This document shows, in pieces, positions 35,506-46,258 of a stretch of DNA of 64,000 bases; the first letter of the stretch is position 1, and every line of letters starts with the position of its first letter. The translations under genes were made by a program, and so were the position numbers. The notes under the pieces were generated by a model. The model did not search any database. It had not been told where the DNA came from and saw nothing but the letters and a program-made list of their open reading frames with translations. The stretch spans positions 422,926 through 486,925 of the forward strand of contig NW_024881999.1 of assembly GCF_019059575.1 (NCBI RefSeq), read 5' to 3'. Source of the stretch: Amphibalanus amphitrite. Taxonomy: Eukaryota > Arthropoda > Thecostraca > Balanomorpha > Balanidae.

Positions 35506-38500
35506 TCATAGTCCCGCCTGGAACCTTTCAGGTGGTCGCGATACTCGGCCTGATCTGGTCACGTATGACATTGGCGGCAACATTCCCCTCTGAGCGACGC
35601 CCACATCACCAGATGGGCCAGCTCTCCCGAGTAAGTGCATTAGCGGCACCTCGAGCAGAACGCCATGCTCGTTACCACAGTCGCTCACGGGATCCACCCC
35701 CACGGCCTCACCACGTCCATTTGGACCACTCGGATCCTGAACTGGCTGCAAGTCGGTCCGACGAGGGATGAACTCCTTGAGGTCGTTGTGGTGCACGACG
35801 CGTGTCTTGCCGCGGACGTCCTGTATCCGGTAGGTAACTTCCTCCCCCGGTGTGCCTCTTCTCTCGACGATGGTCACCGGTCCTTTAAACGGCAGACCCA
35901 GCTTCGGTTTTCCTCCCACAGCGGCAGTGTGGTCTCGTACCCACACCTTCAAGCCCGTTGGGTACGCGGTAAAATTGAGTTTGCTGTCATGGCGAACCGC
36001 CATTCGAGCAGCTGATTGGGAGGAGGCTCTCCTCACCTGTGCGAAGACCCGCTTCATGTTCTTCAGCCGTTTGTTCAGGAAGGTTTCAGCTGGTATTGCG
36101 ACTTCATCGGTTCCGTACATTACATCCAAAGGCAACCGAGGCTCAAAGCCATGGATCATGTAGAAAGGTGTGTGACCGGTGGTTTCGTGGAGGGAAGAAT
36201 TGTAGGCCATGGCGTATGATCTGGTACTTTCGTCCCAGTCAAGGCCCTGGCTGTCGATGTATTTCGACACCATGTCTTTCAGGGTCCTCATGAAGCGCTC
36301 CACCATCCCGTCGCTCTCAGGATGATAAGGCGTTGTTCTAGTCTTGTGGATGCCGAGCCTCTGGTACAGCTCACGCATCATCAGAGATTCGAATTGAGCG
36401 CCCTGATCTGTGTGAAGCCTCTCGGGAACACCAAGCTCCTGAACCCAGTGAAGGAGTACCTCCATCACCGTTTCTGTCTTCTGATTCGGCATCGGGAAGA
36501 TTCGTACGAACTTTGAGAAGTAATCCATGATCACGAGCACATATCGGTTGCCTCTTCTCGACACAGGCATCTCCGTGATGTCCATGGCTATTCTCTGGAA
36601 GGGTCGTGAGGTAACCTCGGTAACCATCGGTGCTCGTCTTTTGGGTGCCGGTCTGTACCGCCGCTGACACGGCGTGCACGAGGCACAGAAGCTCCGGATG
36701 TCCTCATTCATCCCCGGCCAGACGAATCGAGCCTTCACCCGGGCGATGGTCCGTCTGCGACCCATGTGCCCGCTCGATGGATCATCATGCGCCAGTCGGA
36801 TGATCTCGGCCCGTTCAGTTTGAGGCACCGCCGCCTGGAACTGTCGACCCGAGGCAATGCCGATTACTCCATTCATGACGCGCACCTTGCTCCAGTGTTT
36901 TCGCAGCACTCCCCACCCAGCGAACGCTGCAGGCCTTGGCTTCTCCTTCCTCTCGTGTGCTCTTCGGAGAGCCGACAGCGTCGCGTCACTGGCTTGCGCC
37001 TGGGCGATTGGAGGGAGGGTCCGTTCTTGGACTGATTGTGACACAGCGACTGATACAGCAGCCGGTTCCTGCGTAAGCCTTGAGAATACAGCAGTTGGAG
37101 CTACAAGAGTCACAACCGACTCAGGCGAACCGCCTTCCGTCGGCGCGGGCGAGCCGCCCGCTACTGACCCCACCGTCTCCGTTCTATCTCCTCTCTCTGA
37201 GACAGAGCGACCGGGACACCACCCCTGGCCTTGGGCTTGACCAGATCGGACCGCAGACGCCATATCTGGTGGTCTGCGAGACAGCGCATCAGCGTTCCCG
37301 TGGGCCAGACCGCTGCGGATCCGAACATTGAAGTCGAAAGAACTCAGCTCGATCGCCCATCGACCACGACGTCCTGTGCCGTCTCGCTCTGCTGCGATCG
37401 ATGTCGGTATGTTTGCCAGCGGCTTGTGGTCGGTCACCACTTCAAATCTGGCACCAACAGTGTACTGACGGAAATGTCTGATGCCATGAACGATCGCCCA
37501 GAGTTCCTTATCGTAAGTCGGCCATCTCGTCTGCTGCTTTGTGAGTGCCTTACTCTCATAGGCGATCACCTTTTCCTCATCTCCAATGCGTTCAGCCAGC
37601 ACCACACCCACGGCAGAGTTGCATGCGTCTGTATACAGGACGAACGTCCCTTCACCTGTTGGCAAAGCCAGTACGGGAGGCGAGGACAGAGTGGACTTCA
37701 ACAGCTCGAATGCAATGCGCATCGGTTCGGACCACCTGATTCGTCCCTCCTCTACTGCGGCGTCCCTAAGTGGCTTTGTAATCGCGGCATACCCCTGAAT
37801 AAACCGCGCGTAGTACCCGCACAGGCCTAAGAAGCTTTTCATCTCCTCCTCAGATGACGGCTGCGGCCAGGCCAGGACCTTGTCCACGTTATGCGGATCT
37901 GGACGTATCCCTTCCTCGGAGACGAGATGTCCAAGGAAAGTCACCTCCTTGCGTGCGAATCGACATTTCTGTGCCTTTAGCTTCAGCCCGGCTTGCTGAA
38001 TCCTCAGGAGTACCTCCTGCAGGGTAGCCAGATGTTCTTCCTCGGTCCTGTTGAACAAGATGACGTCATCCAAGTACACCAAACAGCTTTTGGTGTCAAG
38101 GCCTGCGAGAATCAGTTCCATCGTCTTCTGGAAAGTGCCGCTGGCGTTCTTGAGACCCATTGCCATGACTCTGAACTGATGGAGGCCTTTTCCAGTCGAA
38201 AATGCCGTCTTCTCTCGATCTTCAGCCGCCAGTTCAACCTGCCAATACCCTGTGGCCATGTCCAGCGTGGTAAACCACCTCGCCCTTGACAGGGTATCGA
38301 GCGAGTCGTCGATTCGTGGGAGCGGCATGGCGAAGCCCTTCGTCACTGCGTTCACAGCCCTCAGGTCGACGCAGAAGCGGAAGGATCCATCTTTCTTGCG
38401 CACCAACACGACCGGCGAACACCACGGACTTTCGCTTTCCTCAATGACACCATCCTGTAACATCTTTTCTTTTTGTTTCTCTACCTGGTCTCGGACTTTC

Positions 38501-39531
38501 ATGGGTATCCGTCGTGGACGTTGTTTGACTGGGACTGCATCCCCCGTGTCAATCCTGTGTTTTGTCACACCTGTACGACCAATGTCTCCCGGTCTTTTAC
38601 TGAAGACGTCACTGTAGGTCTCAAATAAACCCCGTAGTTTGTTACGACCTCTCTCACTCAAGTCTGTCAGTTCTGGTGACAGGGCTTGCTGCACCTCCGG
38701 TTCCACCTCTCCAGGATCATGAGATGGATTACCTCCATCTCCACAGCTCGCCACATTGCAATCGGCACAGTCTGCCCCGGGACACAAAACACACAGGGCG
38801 TCTTCACCGCCCCCAAACGCAAGGAACGTCCCGACATCAGAGCCCTTCAAGAGACGGACGCCCTCCGCTCCGACATTCGTCAACCGGATAGGTATGGTGC
38901 CATTGGAGGCGATCACCACCACAGCCCGTGGAATCAATAGATCCTCACGCTCCGCCGTGCGGCTTGGCTCCATCATCCCACTTACCGAGCCTGCTGACGT
39001 CACAAAAGGTCCCTGGCCATCAAGTCGCTGCACCACTGCTGCTACCGTTGTTACCGAACGACCTGGTAGTGTTACTGCATCGCCAAGAATGACTCTAGCC
39101 CGCGGGGGACGGATCTCAGGGTATGTTGGAAGTGGAATCGTCATCCCTTTCATACGGATCACCCCCTTCTCATCGTCAATGATAGTTCTGTTTTGGCAAC
39201 AGAAGTCACGTCCAAGGATCACGTCATAGACCAGCCCCGACACCACAGCCAGTCGTGGACACACAATCGACTCCTCCTCCACCTGGATAGGGACATCACG
39301 GAGCACCTCAACGATGTTCAGGGGGCTACCACCAGCTCCCTTCGCGGACCGCGTCGGGGTGGTGGCCTGACAAGCCAGTTCCGTTTTCAACCGCTGCTGG
39401 AGCCCATCCCTGACCATGGAAAAGTCGGCACCCGAATCGACCAGCGCCCATACTTCGAGGCTGCCCAAGTGGACTCGAATGGCTGTTGCAGTTAATCGGG
39501 ACTGGATACACGCAGCCGGCTCTTGTCCCAC
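35506..39531 (-). CDS. pol: gypsy pol polyprotein
   Basis: About 1341 residues. Domains in order: aspartic protease (LVDSGAD at about 30-36), reverse transcriptase (about 330-510, FTTLDMATGYWQVEL, catalytic YLDDV near 486), RNase H (YTDAC near 632, ADALSRR near 755), integrase zinc finger (HMGRRR..CASCTPC near 920), integrase core (MDITEM near 984, HTDQGAQFES near 1044, ESDGMVERF near 1072) and a GPY/F-like tail. Typical Metaviridae order (integrase after RNase H). It is in a different frame from gag, as in relatives that use ribosomal frameshifting. It copies the element's RNA into DNA and inserts it. Open throughout. Confidence 0.95.
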   Translation of the reverse strand: MGQEPAACIQSRLTATAIRVHLGSLEVWALVDSGADFSMVRDGLQQRLKTELACQATTPTRSAKGAGGSPLNIVEVLRDVPIQVEEESIVCPRLAVVSGLVYDVILGRDFCCQNRTIIDDEKGVIRMKGMTIPLPTYPEIRPPRARVILGDAVTLPGRSVTTVAAVVQRLDGQGPFVTSAGSVSGMMEPSRTAEREDLLIPRAVVVIASNGTIPIRLTNVGAEGVRLLKGSDVGTFLAFGGGEDALCVLCPGADCADCNVASCGDGGNPSHDPGEVEPEVQQALSPELTDLSERGRNKLRGLFETYSDVFSKRPGDIGRTGVTKHRIDTGDAVPVKQRPRRIPMKVRDQVEKQKEKMLQDGVIEESESPWCSPVVLVRKKDGSFRFCVDLRAVNAVTKGFAMPLPRIDDSLDTLSRARWFTTLDMATGYWQVELAAEDREKTAFSTGKGLHQFRVMAMGLKNASGTFQKTMELILAGLDTKSCLVYLDDVILFNRTEEEHLATLQEVLLRIQQAGLKLKAQKCRFARKEVTFLGHLVSEEGIRPDPHNVDKVLAWPQPSSEEEMKSFLGLCGYYARFIQGYAAITKPLRDAAVEEGRIRWSEPMRIAFELLKSTLSSPPVLALPTGEGTFVLYTDACNSAVGVVLAERIGDEEKVIAYESKALTKQQTRWPTYDKELWAIVHGIRHFRQYTVGARFEVVTDHKPLANIPTSIAAERDGTGRRGRWAIELSSFDFNVRIRSGLAHGNADALSRRPPDMASAVRSGQAQGQGWCPGRSVSERGDRTETVGSVAGGSPAPTEGGSPESVVTLVAPTAVFSRLTQEPAAVSVAVSQSVQERTLPPIAQAQASDATLSALRRAHERKEKPRPAAFAGWGVLRKHWSKVRVMNGVIGIASGRQFQAAVPQTERAEIIRLAHDDPSSGHMGRRRTIARVKARFVWPGMNEDIRSFCASCTPCQRRYRPAPKRRAPMVTEVTSRPFQRIAMDITEMPVSRRGNRYVLVIMDYFSKFVRIFPMPNQKTETVMEVLLHWVQELGVPERLHTDQGAQFESLMMRELYQRLGIHKTRTTPYHPESDGMVERFMRTLKDMVSKYIDSQGLDWDESTRSYAMAYNSSLHETTGHTPFYMIHGFEPRLPLDVMYGTDEVAIPAETFLNKRLKNMKRVFAQVRRASSQSAARMAVRHDSKLNFTAYPTGLKVWVRDHTAAVGGKPKLGLPFKGPVTIVERRGTPGEEVTYRIQDVRGKTRVVHHNDLKEFIPRRTDLQPVQDPSGPNGRGEAVGVDPVSDCGNEHGVLLEVPLMHLLGRAGPSGDVGVAQRGMLPPMSYVTRSGRVSRPPERFQAGL

Positions 39532-39545
39532 AGGGCCAGCTGCCC

Positions 39546-40646
39546 CTAGTTTTCCGCCGGCTTATCAGATGGAAGGGCTTCCCTCGACATCAGCCCCCGA
39601 CGTCCACCCATTGCTGGAGGCCCCTGCTGCAGGCGAGAATGGCATGCCGCCATCCAGTGCCCAGCCTCGCCACAGAATAAACAAAACGGTTGGAGCGGGG
39701 TGGCAGCTTGTACAGCCGACTGACAGTTGCTCCGAATGTGACCCTCCTGCCCGCACGAAAAACATTTCACCCTGGTGGCTCTCGGTCCAGTTCTCGGCTG
39801 ACCACGGCGTACCACCGGGCAGTCACGCCGAAAATGGCCGGGGGCACCACACCCGTAACATTTGACAGCCTCAGGCAGGTGGTCCGTCTTGGCAACGGCG
39901 AACGCCTCCAACGAAGACCGCAGCTGGCCGATCTCCTGCTGCAGCTGAGCTATCCTTGCATCCTGCTGCGACCCACCTCCTACCTCTGCATGAACAGCTG
40001 ACGCTACAGCACCCAGGGGAAGGGGCCCAGTACCTGTATGCGTCGATGGGTTAGCAGCGCGTACCGCCTGGACGACCTCCTGGCGTTTATGCAGCTCTCG
40101 GATCACCGCTACAGCCGCAGACAGTGACTCAGGATTACGGTGGCACAGTTTCGTCTGGAGCCACTCATCCCGAAGTCCACATATGAACCGACTCGTCAGG
40201 GTTTTCATCACGAACGCCCTCTCTGCATACGTTTCCTCAGGACCTTTTCCCTCCCCTGACGGACCGGTAGAATGAGGGAACGCAGCCCGCCCCAGTCTCT
40301 TAATACGGTCAGCGAAGCTCTCAGCTGATTCCCCCGGCGACTGGGAGGCGCGCCCCAGCTCGGCCTGCGCCTGTAAGGGCTCGATTAACCGACCAAACCG
40401 GACCCCAAGTCCTGACTTTATCTCAGAGTACGAACTGTCACCCTGATACAGCGAATGCGCATAATCGAGTGCGACGCCATCCAGCAGAGGCAACAGCCGC
40501 TTAACTCGCTCAACGTCTCCGAGTCCCACCGTTAACGACTCGAAACGAGATATCCACCGCTCCCAATCATCTGTCTCTACACCCGCAAAACGAGGGGTTC
40601 GCGATACCAAAATAGTGTCGTTGAAATCCATGGCCAGCGGAAACAA
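39546..40646 (-). CDS. gag: gypsy gag polyprotein
   Basis: About 366 residues. The N-terminal two thirds looks like a retrotransposon capsid region (FESLTVGLGDVERVKRLLPL; a Gag_p24/UBN2-like helical segment). Towards the C-terminus are three CCHC zinc knuckles (CYGCGAPGHFRRDC near 260, CFSCGQEGHIRSNC near 292, CLFCGEAGHWMAAC near 320), which bind the element RNA. It lies directly upstream of pol. Role: particle formation and RNA packaging. Confidence 0.93.
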   Translation of the reverse strand: MFPLAMDFNDTILVSRTPRFAGVETDDWERWISRFESLTVGLGDVERVKRLLPLLDGVALDYAHSLYQGDSSYSEIKSGLGVRFGRLIEPLQAQAELGRASQSPGESAESFADRIKRLGRAAFPHSTGPSGEGKGPEETYAERAFVMKTLTSRFICGLRDEWLQTKLCHRNPESLSAAVAVIRELHKRQEVVQAVRAANPSTHTGTGPLPLGAVASAVHAEVGGGSQQDARIAQLQQEIGQLRSSLEAFAVAKTDHLPEAVKCYGCGAPGHFRRDCPVVRRGQPRTGPRATRVKCFSCGQEGHIRSNCQSAVQAATPLQPFCLFCGEAGHWMAACHSRLQQGPPAMGGRRGLMSREALPSDKPAEN

Positions 40647-40874
40647 TTCACCAAATTATTCAAAACTGCACCCAGGCGGACCGCCTTATTCCTAACGTTC
40701 CCCTCAGAACAGAAAATATCGGCGTTCTATTTCCGAGCAAACCGCCCGCTTTTTGTCGAGCACCGACTAGTTACGATAATCAACATTCATGAACTAAATT
40801 TCAATAAATATCATCAAATGAAATTAATGAACTCACCCTTTGTCGTCTTCTGCAGTCCTACCGACCGCGCCAAA

Positions 40875-41130
40875 TGTTGCGGGCGCTGAACACACTCAGA
40901 CTCGATGCTTTACTGTATTATCGGCAGAGGCCCAAACAAGAACCACAGAGCCAACCGCTCGTAACCACGGTCTCCCTGCCTCTCCCGGGCCGCCGACCGC
41001 CCAGCCAGCGCCAGCCCTCGACCCCGCCCGAGGGCCACGCGGCAGGGGCGGCGCCGGGCGCGGCCAGCCGGGGAGGCGCCACGGGCGGCGCCAGGCATGC
41101 CACAACGGGCGGTCACAGCCGCCCGTAACA
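40875..41130 (-). repeat. LTR of the gypsy element (5' LTR in element sense)
   Basis: 256 bp, same as 35140-35395. Followed on the minus strand by the primer-binding site. Expected to carry the element promoter. Confidence 0.92.
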
Positions 41131-42570
41131 TAGATGCGCCATGCTCCACTCCTTCGATTGGGTCTATCACTTAACAAAATATACGGCTTGTGTGGCAACA
41201 AAATGCAAAAGTTTGTTTTTGGGGCAAATATAAACTTTTGGGTTTTGTTGCCAAACTGGATAGAAAATGAACACGATGATAATGCCAATCTAAGGTGCGG
41301 TGTCTCGCGCGTCTTGCTGTTACGATTTTCGAGTGACCGATATCATAGTATTCGCGTTATTCTCGGTTTTGTCGGAAACAGAATACCTACCACGCAGTTT
41401 GCAGAGGGCTGTACATCTGAAGGACCCACACCGACACCTCTAAGGGGCCCCACACCAGTATCTCGGAGCTCTGAAGGCCCCACACCGGTGACTCTGAGGA
41501 CTCACCGGCTCCTCAGAGCACCATGTTGATGTCTAACGGCTCCACAAGGCCACTGAAGGCACCACACAAACTCTCACTGAGCTCTAATGTCCATGTACCG
41601 GCCTCTGAGGGATTTAAGCCAGCGCATTCATAGCTCCACTCCAGCAATTGTAAGGGCTTCACACTGAAGTATCTGAGGGTTCCACACCGGTGTCTCTAAG
41701 GGCCACATACCGGCATCTCTGAGGGCCCCAGACCGGCGTCTCCGAGGGTCCACATCTGGCGGGCACCCATCAGCGACTGAAGGTCCCACACTGTCGACTC
41801 CGAGAGCCCCATCTGCGTCTGGGAGCACCATGCCGTCTCTAAGAACCACAGCGGCTCCTCCGTACGAAAGATGGGCGCCTGCATGCCAAAGGGGAGCGGT
41901 TCTGAGACAGTAGGGCACCTACGTGCAATAGAGGGGCGCCTATGAAGCCCATAGGGGCGCCTCAATGTGAAAGAGGGGCGCCTCTGAGGCCTACATATAT
42001 GGGCGTCCACATGAGATAGAGGTCTGCAAATTGCAATTGATCAATGCCATGGGGGTGCATTCAAAAGAAACAGGGGCGCCGGCATGGCAAAGAGAGGCGC
42101 CTTCAAGTGTCCATAAAAGAGAGACGCCTATGATAAGCGCACATTGTATGCGACAACGGGGCGACTGTGGGACATATAGGGATGTCTCTGATGACTATAG
42201 GCACATAGGGCGCTTATATGCCAAAGAGGGCGCCTATGAAGCTAATGGGGGCACCTGGGAAACGAGGAAGACATTTGTGTAAGGGTTTTCAGGGGTCATG
42301 CGCCGTTTGCGGCAAATAGATTCTAAAAAAAAAAATCGGAGGGGGGAAGAAGTTTTAAAAATGGTGCGGACTTTCCGCACTGTTCGCTTTAGCGGTTACG
42401 CCCCTGGGTACATCTGCCCGATCTCAGAAGCTAGATTTGGAGGTCATACTTGAAAGCAGCCAGCAGAATGAGGCAAAAGTTGGAGGCCCCTGAAAATAGG
42501 AGGCCCCCTGGAAAAGGAGGCCCCTTGACAGGGTGGCCCACCCACTTTTCATGACGTTCCTACGCCCATG

Positions 42571-44781
42571 AAGACAAGGAAGCGTCTTACATGTTGAAGC
42601 TTTACGAGGCTGAAGGGCCGATGACTGATGGCTGATAACTGTTCGTCACACCCAGCGGCTGGGGCACCCAAATGTAACTAGTGATGTGTCAGATGTAGTA
42701 CTGCAGGTCAAAGGCAGATCGAGGAACCGCGCTGGGCCCCAGGTTAATCTCTACGTGTTCTCCACATATGGTCCACACATGGTCGTGTTTTCCTTTATGC
42801 TAACATCATGATTCATGCTATCTGATGAGGCCTGTGCCTGTCCCTAACAAGCAAGTCGTTACAGGTCGGCTGATCGTCTCAGCTCCAGGCCGATGTCTGA
42901 TCACTGTAACATCCTCAGGCCCCGATGTCATGCCCTTTCTAGACGAGCAGCACCACGGGGGTACCTCGAGCATAATTGGTACTGGACGCGCCGCGGAGGA
43001 GCCCCGGTGCCACGTCACCGTCCTGCCACGTGAGGTCGGAGCTGTGGGCTGCAGGGCGCTGCAGGTTTGGTCAGCAGGACTCCGGCGTGGCCTGTCACGG
43101 TATAATGTAGATATATGGCCGGTGCCTGGCACAGGGCCGCCCCTCCGAGCGATGGTAGACGGTCGGAACGGCGCGGTGGAACGGAGCTTCAGGGCGCCAG
43201 ATTCGTGATCCAGACGGTGAACGGTACGGCGGGTGAGGTATATCAGATAGCTGTGACCATTTTGGGATGGGTACAGACTGCAGGTAACATAAGCTCAATT
43301 AGCTGCATCACAAATAAGTCTTTTTCAGTTTCCGGGCTAAGCTAGAGTTGTTTTAACGAGCAAATATTCCCGAGTATCGACGGTGTCGAATGTGTAAATA
43401 TTGATTGAAGTATCACTTTAATGACTATTAGAAGGGACTGGAATGTAATTAAATTGCTATAGAAGTGCGTGGGTTGACCTCAGTTTATACGTAAAGCGCA
43501 TCCCTCGGACTCCCCCATTCATTAACGCCTCTGCATTTGTATGGTATCAGGTTCATTCAGCATCGCATTTTCTCTCTAAATAGCACACTGACTTTGTCAC
43601 GCCACGTACTTCGGGGAAGACCGCTGCCGATGCTACAGCGCTCATTTCCTCGACACGCCTGTAATAATACTCCGCGGGCGTCTCTTATTACGGCGTCGTG
43701 ATTGCTCTGGCTGATGTTTCACCCAATCATTCACTGACGTCAGCTTTATTACCGGCGCATGCGGGGACAGAGAAAGCCGTCTAATTGGATCTTTGTCACT
43801 ATCACCTCACTCTGGCTGGAGATTAGCTGGTGCAACTCCGTCCTGTGACGCCACGATTCGGCCCATGTCCAATTTGACTCGAGGGTACAGACTTGCCACA
43901 CCGTGGACGGTACCCTTACCGTCAGGGCGGCAGTGTTTTGTAATGGGTTGCGCTGAGACCCAGCCAGCAACCGACCTGCGTGTCTCGTGTGCACCCACAG
44001 CTCCTGGCGACACTTTCGGGAGTCTTACCGCTCCTTTCTTTGAGACCTGTCCACAGAGCTGAATCCTGAAAGGCCGCATCATGATGTCCTAAATTGGCAG
44101 CATCTGAACGTTGCCGACCCACCGGAGCCGCGCACTTCCTCCTTGTGCAAGAGAGGGAGAGAAAGCTGCTGCAAGACGGTGAGGGGCGGCGGTCTGCAGT
44201 GACCGGTCCGGGGCAGGGCACGACCATCTCCAGCGCCGACCCGGCACCTGCCCCGCACACCGGACCGGTGAAACCGACGGCGAAAGGCGGCGCTGCGCCA
44301 TGAAACGGCGCACCACGGCGAAAGCGCCGCGCCGCAGACGCACCGCACGGCTCGCTGCAGAATCTGCCGTGCAGGCTTGTCCTCCGAGAGAAGATTTATC
44401 AGCGTTGATCAACCCTACGGAATAACATATCCTATTTCTCTCTGAATCCATCAGGTCTCGTCTACCTACTGTAATTTCCGTTGACGTCACCACCAAACAC
44501 AAGAGAACACTGCACCTAATCTTACGACGGTAGCTCACCTTTCGACTCATCACATAACAATTTTTTCTTTTGCTTGTGGAAAACAACGTCATGATAAAGT
44601 TATTGGTCCACCAATTCATTCTGTAGTTGTTTTGTATTGAACATACATCAGTGCAGCTGTGTAGCCTGTGTTATTCTACTTTTTTATGTGTGTCATGCGG
44701 AGACGAAGTCCATTATAATTTACGTATTCCAATACGTGTTCGTACCTGACTTTTTTAACCAGCGCTCATCACCTTTCTAGG
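42571..44781. other. passenger DNA between the hAT-like copies, no gene seen
   Basis: Mixed unique sequence. GC-rich patches at 42840-43200 and 43790-44350 carry open frames on both strands without recognisable domains or coherent splicing. It may be captured host DNA. Confidence 0.3.
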
Positions 44782-44969
44782 AATTTAGAAACACATGAGC
44801 TCTGGCTCCTTGGGTTGCATTTTTGCTTTCACATTCTTGTTGCTATTCTGTACATGTATCAACTTGGATAAGTTCACGGATCAGTGGAAGTATTGGAAGA
44901 AATACATTTTGGACCTAGATCCTAGCGAACTCTTGGACCCGTTGACTCGAATGGTAATATTTCTGGTAA
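44782..44969 (+). CDS. possible first coding exon of a membrane or secreted protein
   Basis: A good 3' splice site (CATCACCTTTCTAG, ending at 44781) precedes ATG at 44795. The frame encodes a hydrophobic N-terminus (GCIFAFTFLLLFCTCINL), a charged segment (DKFTDQWKYWKKYILDLD) and a second hydrophobic start, and reaches a strong donor (CTG|GTAAGT) at about 44970. This combination of splice sites, ATG and signal-anchor-like sequence is suggestive. No downstream exon was found and the family is unknown. It may be a chance exon-like frame. Confidence 0.3.
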
Positions 44970-45953
44970 GTGCCCGTTATTATTTTAGTCGGTAGCTCCG
45001 CTCTTGCCGAGGAATACCTTATCTGTGCCCGGAGCTGCTGATGCAAGTTTCTGACGAAACCCAGCTAATCGACCGTCTGAGGAGCATTACCAGGCTCTCA
45101 AGCTGCTCCGATCGAGTCCAATAACTCCAATCTCTTCTCGGGTGGCTGCGATCCAGTCGGAGCACTTGTCTGAGATTGAGCTAGGCTATCGCTACCTCAG
45201 GTCGTGCCGTGCTTATTGTTCAGGCTTAGCTCGTGAACCAGCTCCGTCCCGAATTGGCTCAACTTCGGAGCCAGTTGCGTGCTGTTTTAGCTCAACATTA
45301 CCTCGGGAGCAGGGAGCCACCTCCGTCCCGTGCTGGCTCAGCTCTGAAGCTGGCTTCGTCCCCTATGCATTGGCTCAGCTCGGGAGCCAGTTCCGTCCCC
45401 GACGACTGGTGCGGTGAACGGCCCCATTAGAGATGCAGATTGATGTAGGAATGCGGTGGGGTCCGGCTCTTGGCGCTGACGAGGATCCCATGGCTCGAGC
45501 CGGGGCGGTTGGGTGGGCGAACCGGACTGCAGTGGGCAAAGGAAACGTTCCGCTGTCTCCATTCCACCGTCTCACCGGCGGGACCGGGACTGCGGGTGTC
45601 TTCAGGCATCCCTGGTCGCCTCTGAAGTACATGCTTACATATGTGCTCACAATTAAACGGTATTCGGCGTCAGTATTAAAGTTTCACATGACCCTGTTCA
45701 GTTAGCTGTTTTTCAGGATTATCAGCTCACACTTTTCCTATCTGTTGAATCTTTTATATGTAACTAGAAGACGGTACGTTTGGAAATAATAGAACCATTA
45801 TAATAGAGGAATTATCTTACTCCGACTTTGTGCGTCTTTTTAAACATTAGCTTTGCGTCTGACTTACAGGCAAAAATAATTCAAAATAATGAACAAAAAT
45901 AGATGAACAAAAATAATTCATCGCCGGCCGTTATATGCCCTCGGAAAGATCCA
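44970..45953. other. passenger DNA, no gene seen
   Basis: 45225-45420 contains irregular repeats of CAGCTC..GAGCCAGTTCCGTCCC-type words (about four). Otherwise no gene or element was recognised. Confidence 0.3.
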
Positions 45954-46258
45954 CACTGAAAACAATTTAACCCAAGGCTGGCGAGTAAACCGGTGTTTTA
46001 CGGGTACCCCTATCCGCAACCATTTTTGACCACCCTCCCAGGAGTAGTGCTAGGTTAGGTCCCATTGCGGTGTAGTCGTACTTGCTCTGAGCGGATATAA
46101 CCGCTGTCAGCGAACAAGTCTGCTGAGAGCAGGGGCGATTACACTGCAATGGGACCTTACTGTACTCTTGGGAGGGTGCAGGTTAAAAATGGTTGCGGAT
46201 AGGGGTACCTGCAAAACACCGGTTTACTCGCGGGCCTTGGGTTAAATTGTTTTCAGTG
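45954..46258. mobile_element. MITE with ~110-bp inverted repeats
   Basis: The termini CACTGAAAACAATTTAACCC and GGGTTAAATTGTTTTCAGTG are perfect inverted repeats. Pairing continues inward (ACCGGTGTTTT/AAAACACCGGT, ACCCCTATCCGCAACC/GGTTGCGGATAGGGGT, GGTCCCATTGC/GCAATGGGACC), so most of the element folds on itself. No convincing target duplication. Confidence 0.75.

Larger units (their letters stand above)
35140..41130 (-). mobile_element. Ty3/gypsy LTR retrotransposon, looks whole, recent
   Basis: A 5.99-kb element on the minus strand. LTRs of 256 bp (35140-35395 and 40875-41130) run TGTTG..TAACA and look identical by eye. It is flanked by a 4-bp duplication TAGA (35136-35139, 41131-41134). 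Between the LTRs are a gag frame and a pol frame with protease, RT, RNase H and integrase. A TGGCGCGGTCGGTAGG primer site abuts the upstream LTR (about 40858-40873) and resembles the tRNA-Ser sites of 17.6/297-type elements. A purine tract (GAGGGGGGAGGGG, minus strand) abuts the other LTR at 35396-35409. No break was seen. Matching LTRs imply very recent insertion. No env-like frame. Confidence 0.93.
34110..41411. mobile_element. TA-flanked inverted-repeat element split by two insertions
   Basis: The left end CAGCCCTCAGCAGACTGCGT and the right end (reverse complement CAGCCCTCTGCAAACTGCGT) are flanked by TA (34108-34109, 41412-41413). The uninterrupted site is seen in copy 2 near 53267 (TATAGGTACATCTGAAGG). 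The terminal repeat goes on past the inner insertion: GTATTC..CGACAAAACC resumes at 35074, matching the right end at 41350-41395. Without the insertions it is about 0.4 kb, a Tc1/mariner-type MITE by its TA target. Confidence 0.75.
32510..42570 (+). mobile_element. repeat-bodied hAT-like element, copy 1 (interrupted)
   Basis: Termini CATAGGCGTAGGAAC and GTTCCTACGCCCATG. After a G-rich start (GGGGGGGCCAGGTGGGC, palindromic GTGGGCAAGTGCCCAC) the body has three blocks of short tandem repeats. The first is ~60-bp units with GAGGCCCCTGAGACTGATGG (32750-33780). The second is GGGCCCCACACCGG-type units (33800-34107 and 41414-41760). The third is GGGGCGCC-type units (41870-42270). No transposase. It is interrupted at 34108 by a TA-flanked element carrying further insertions; without these it would be about 2.8 kb. 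Confidence 0.75.

Noticed and set aside
40896-41288. Frames of 84-130 codons repeated at 35161-35441 and 40896-41288
   Set aside because: They are the two gypsy LTRs read through; the repetition reflects the LTR pair, not a gene family.
44089-44619. 176-codon minus-strand frame
   Set aside because: Three frames on both strands are open over the same GC-rich patch; composition is patternless and no domain is visible.
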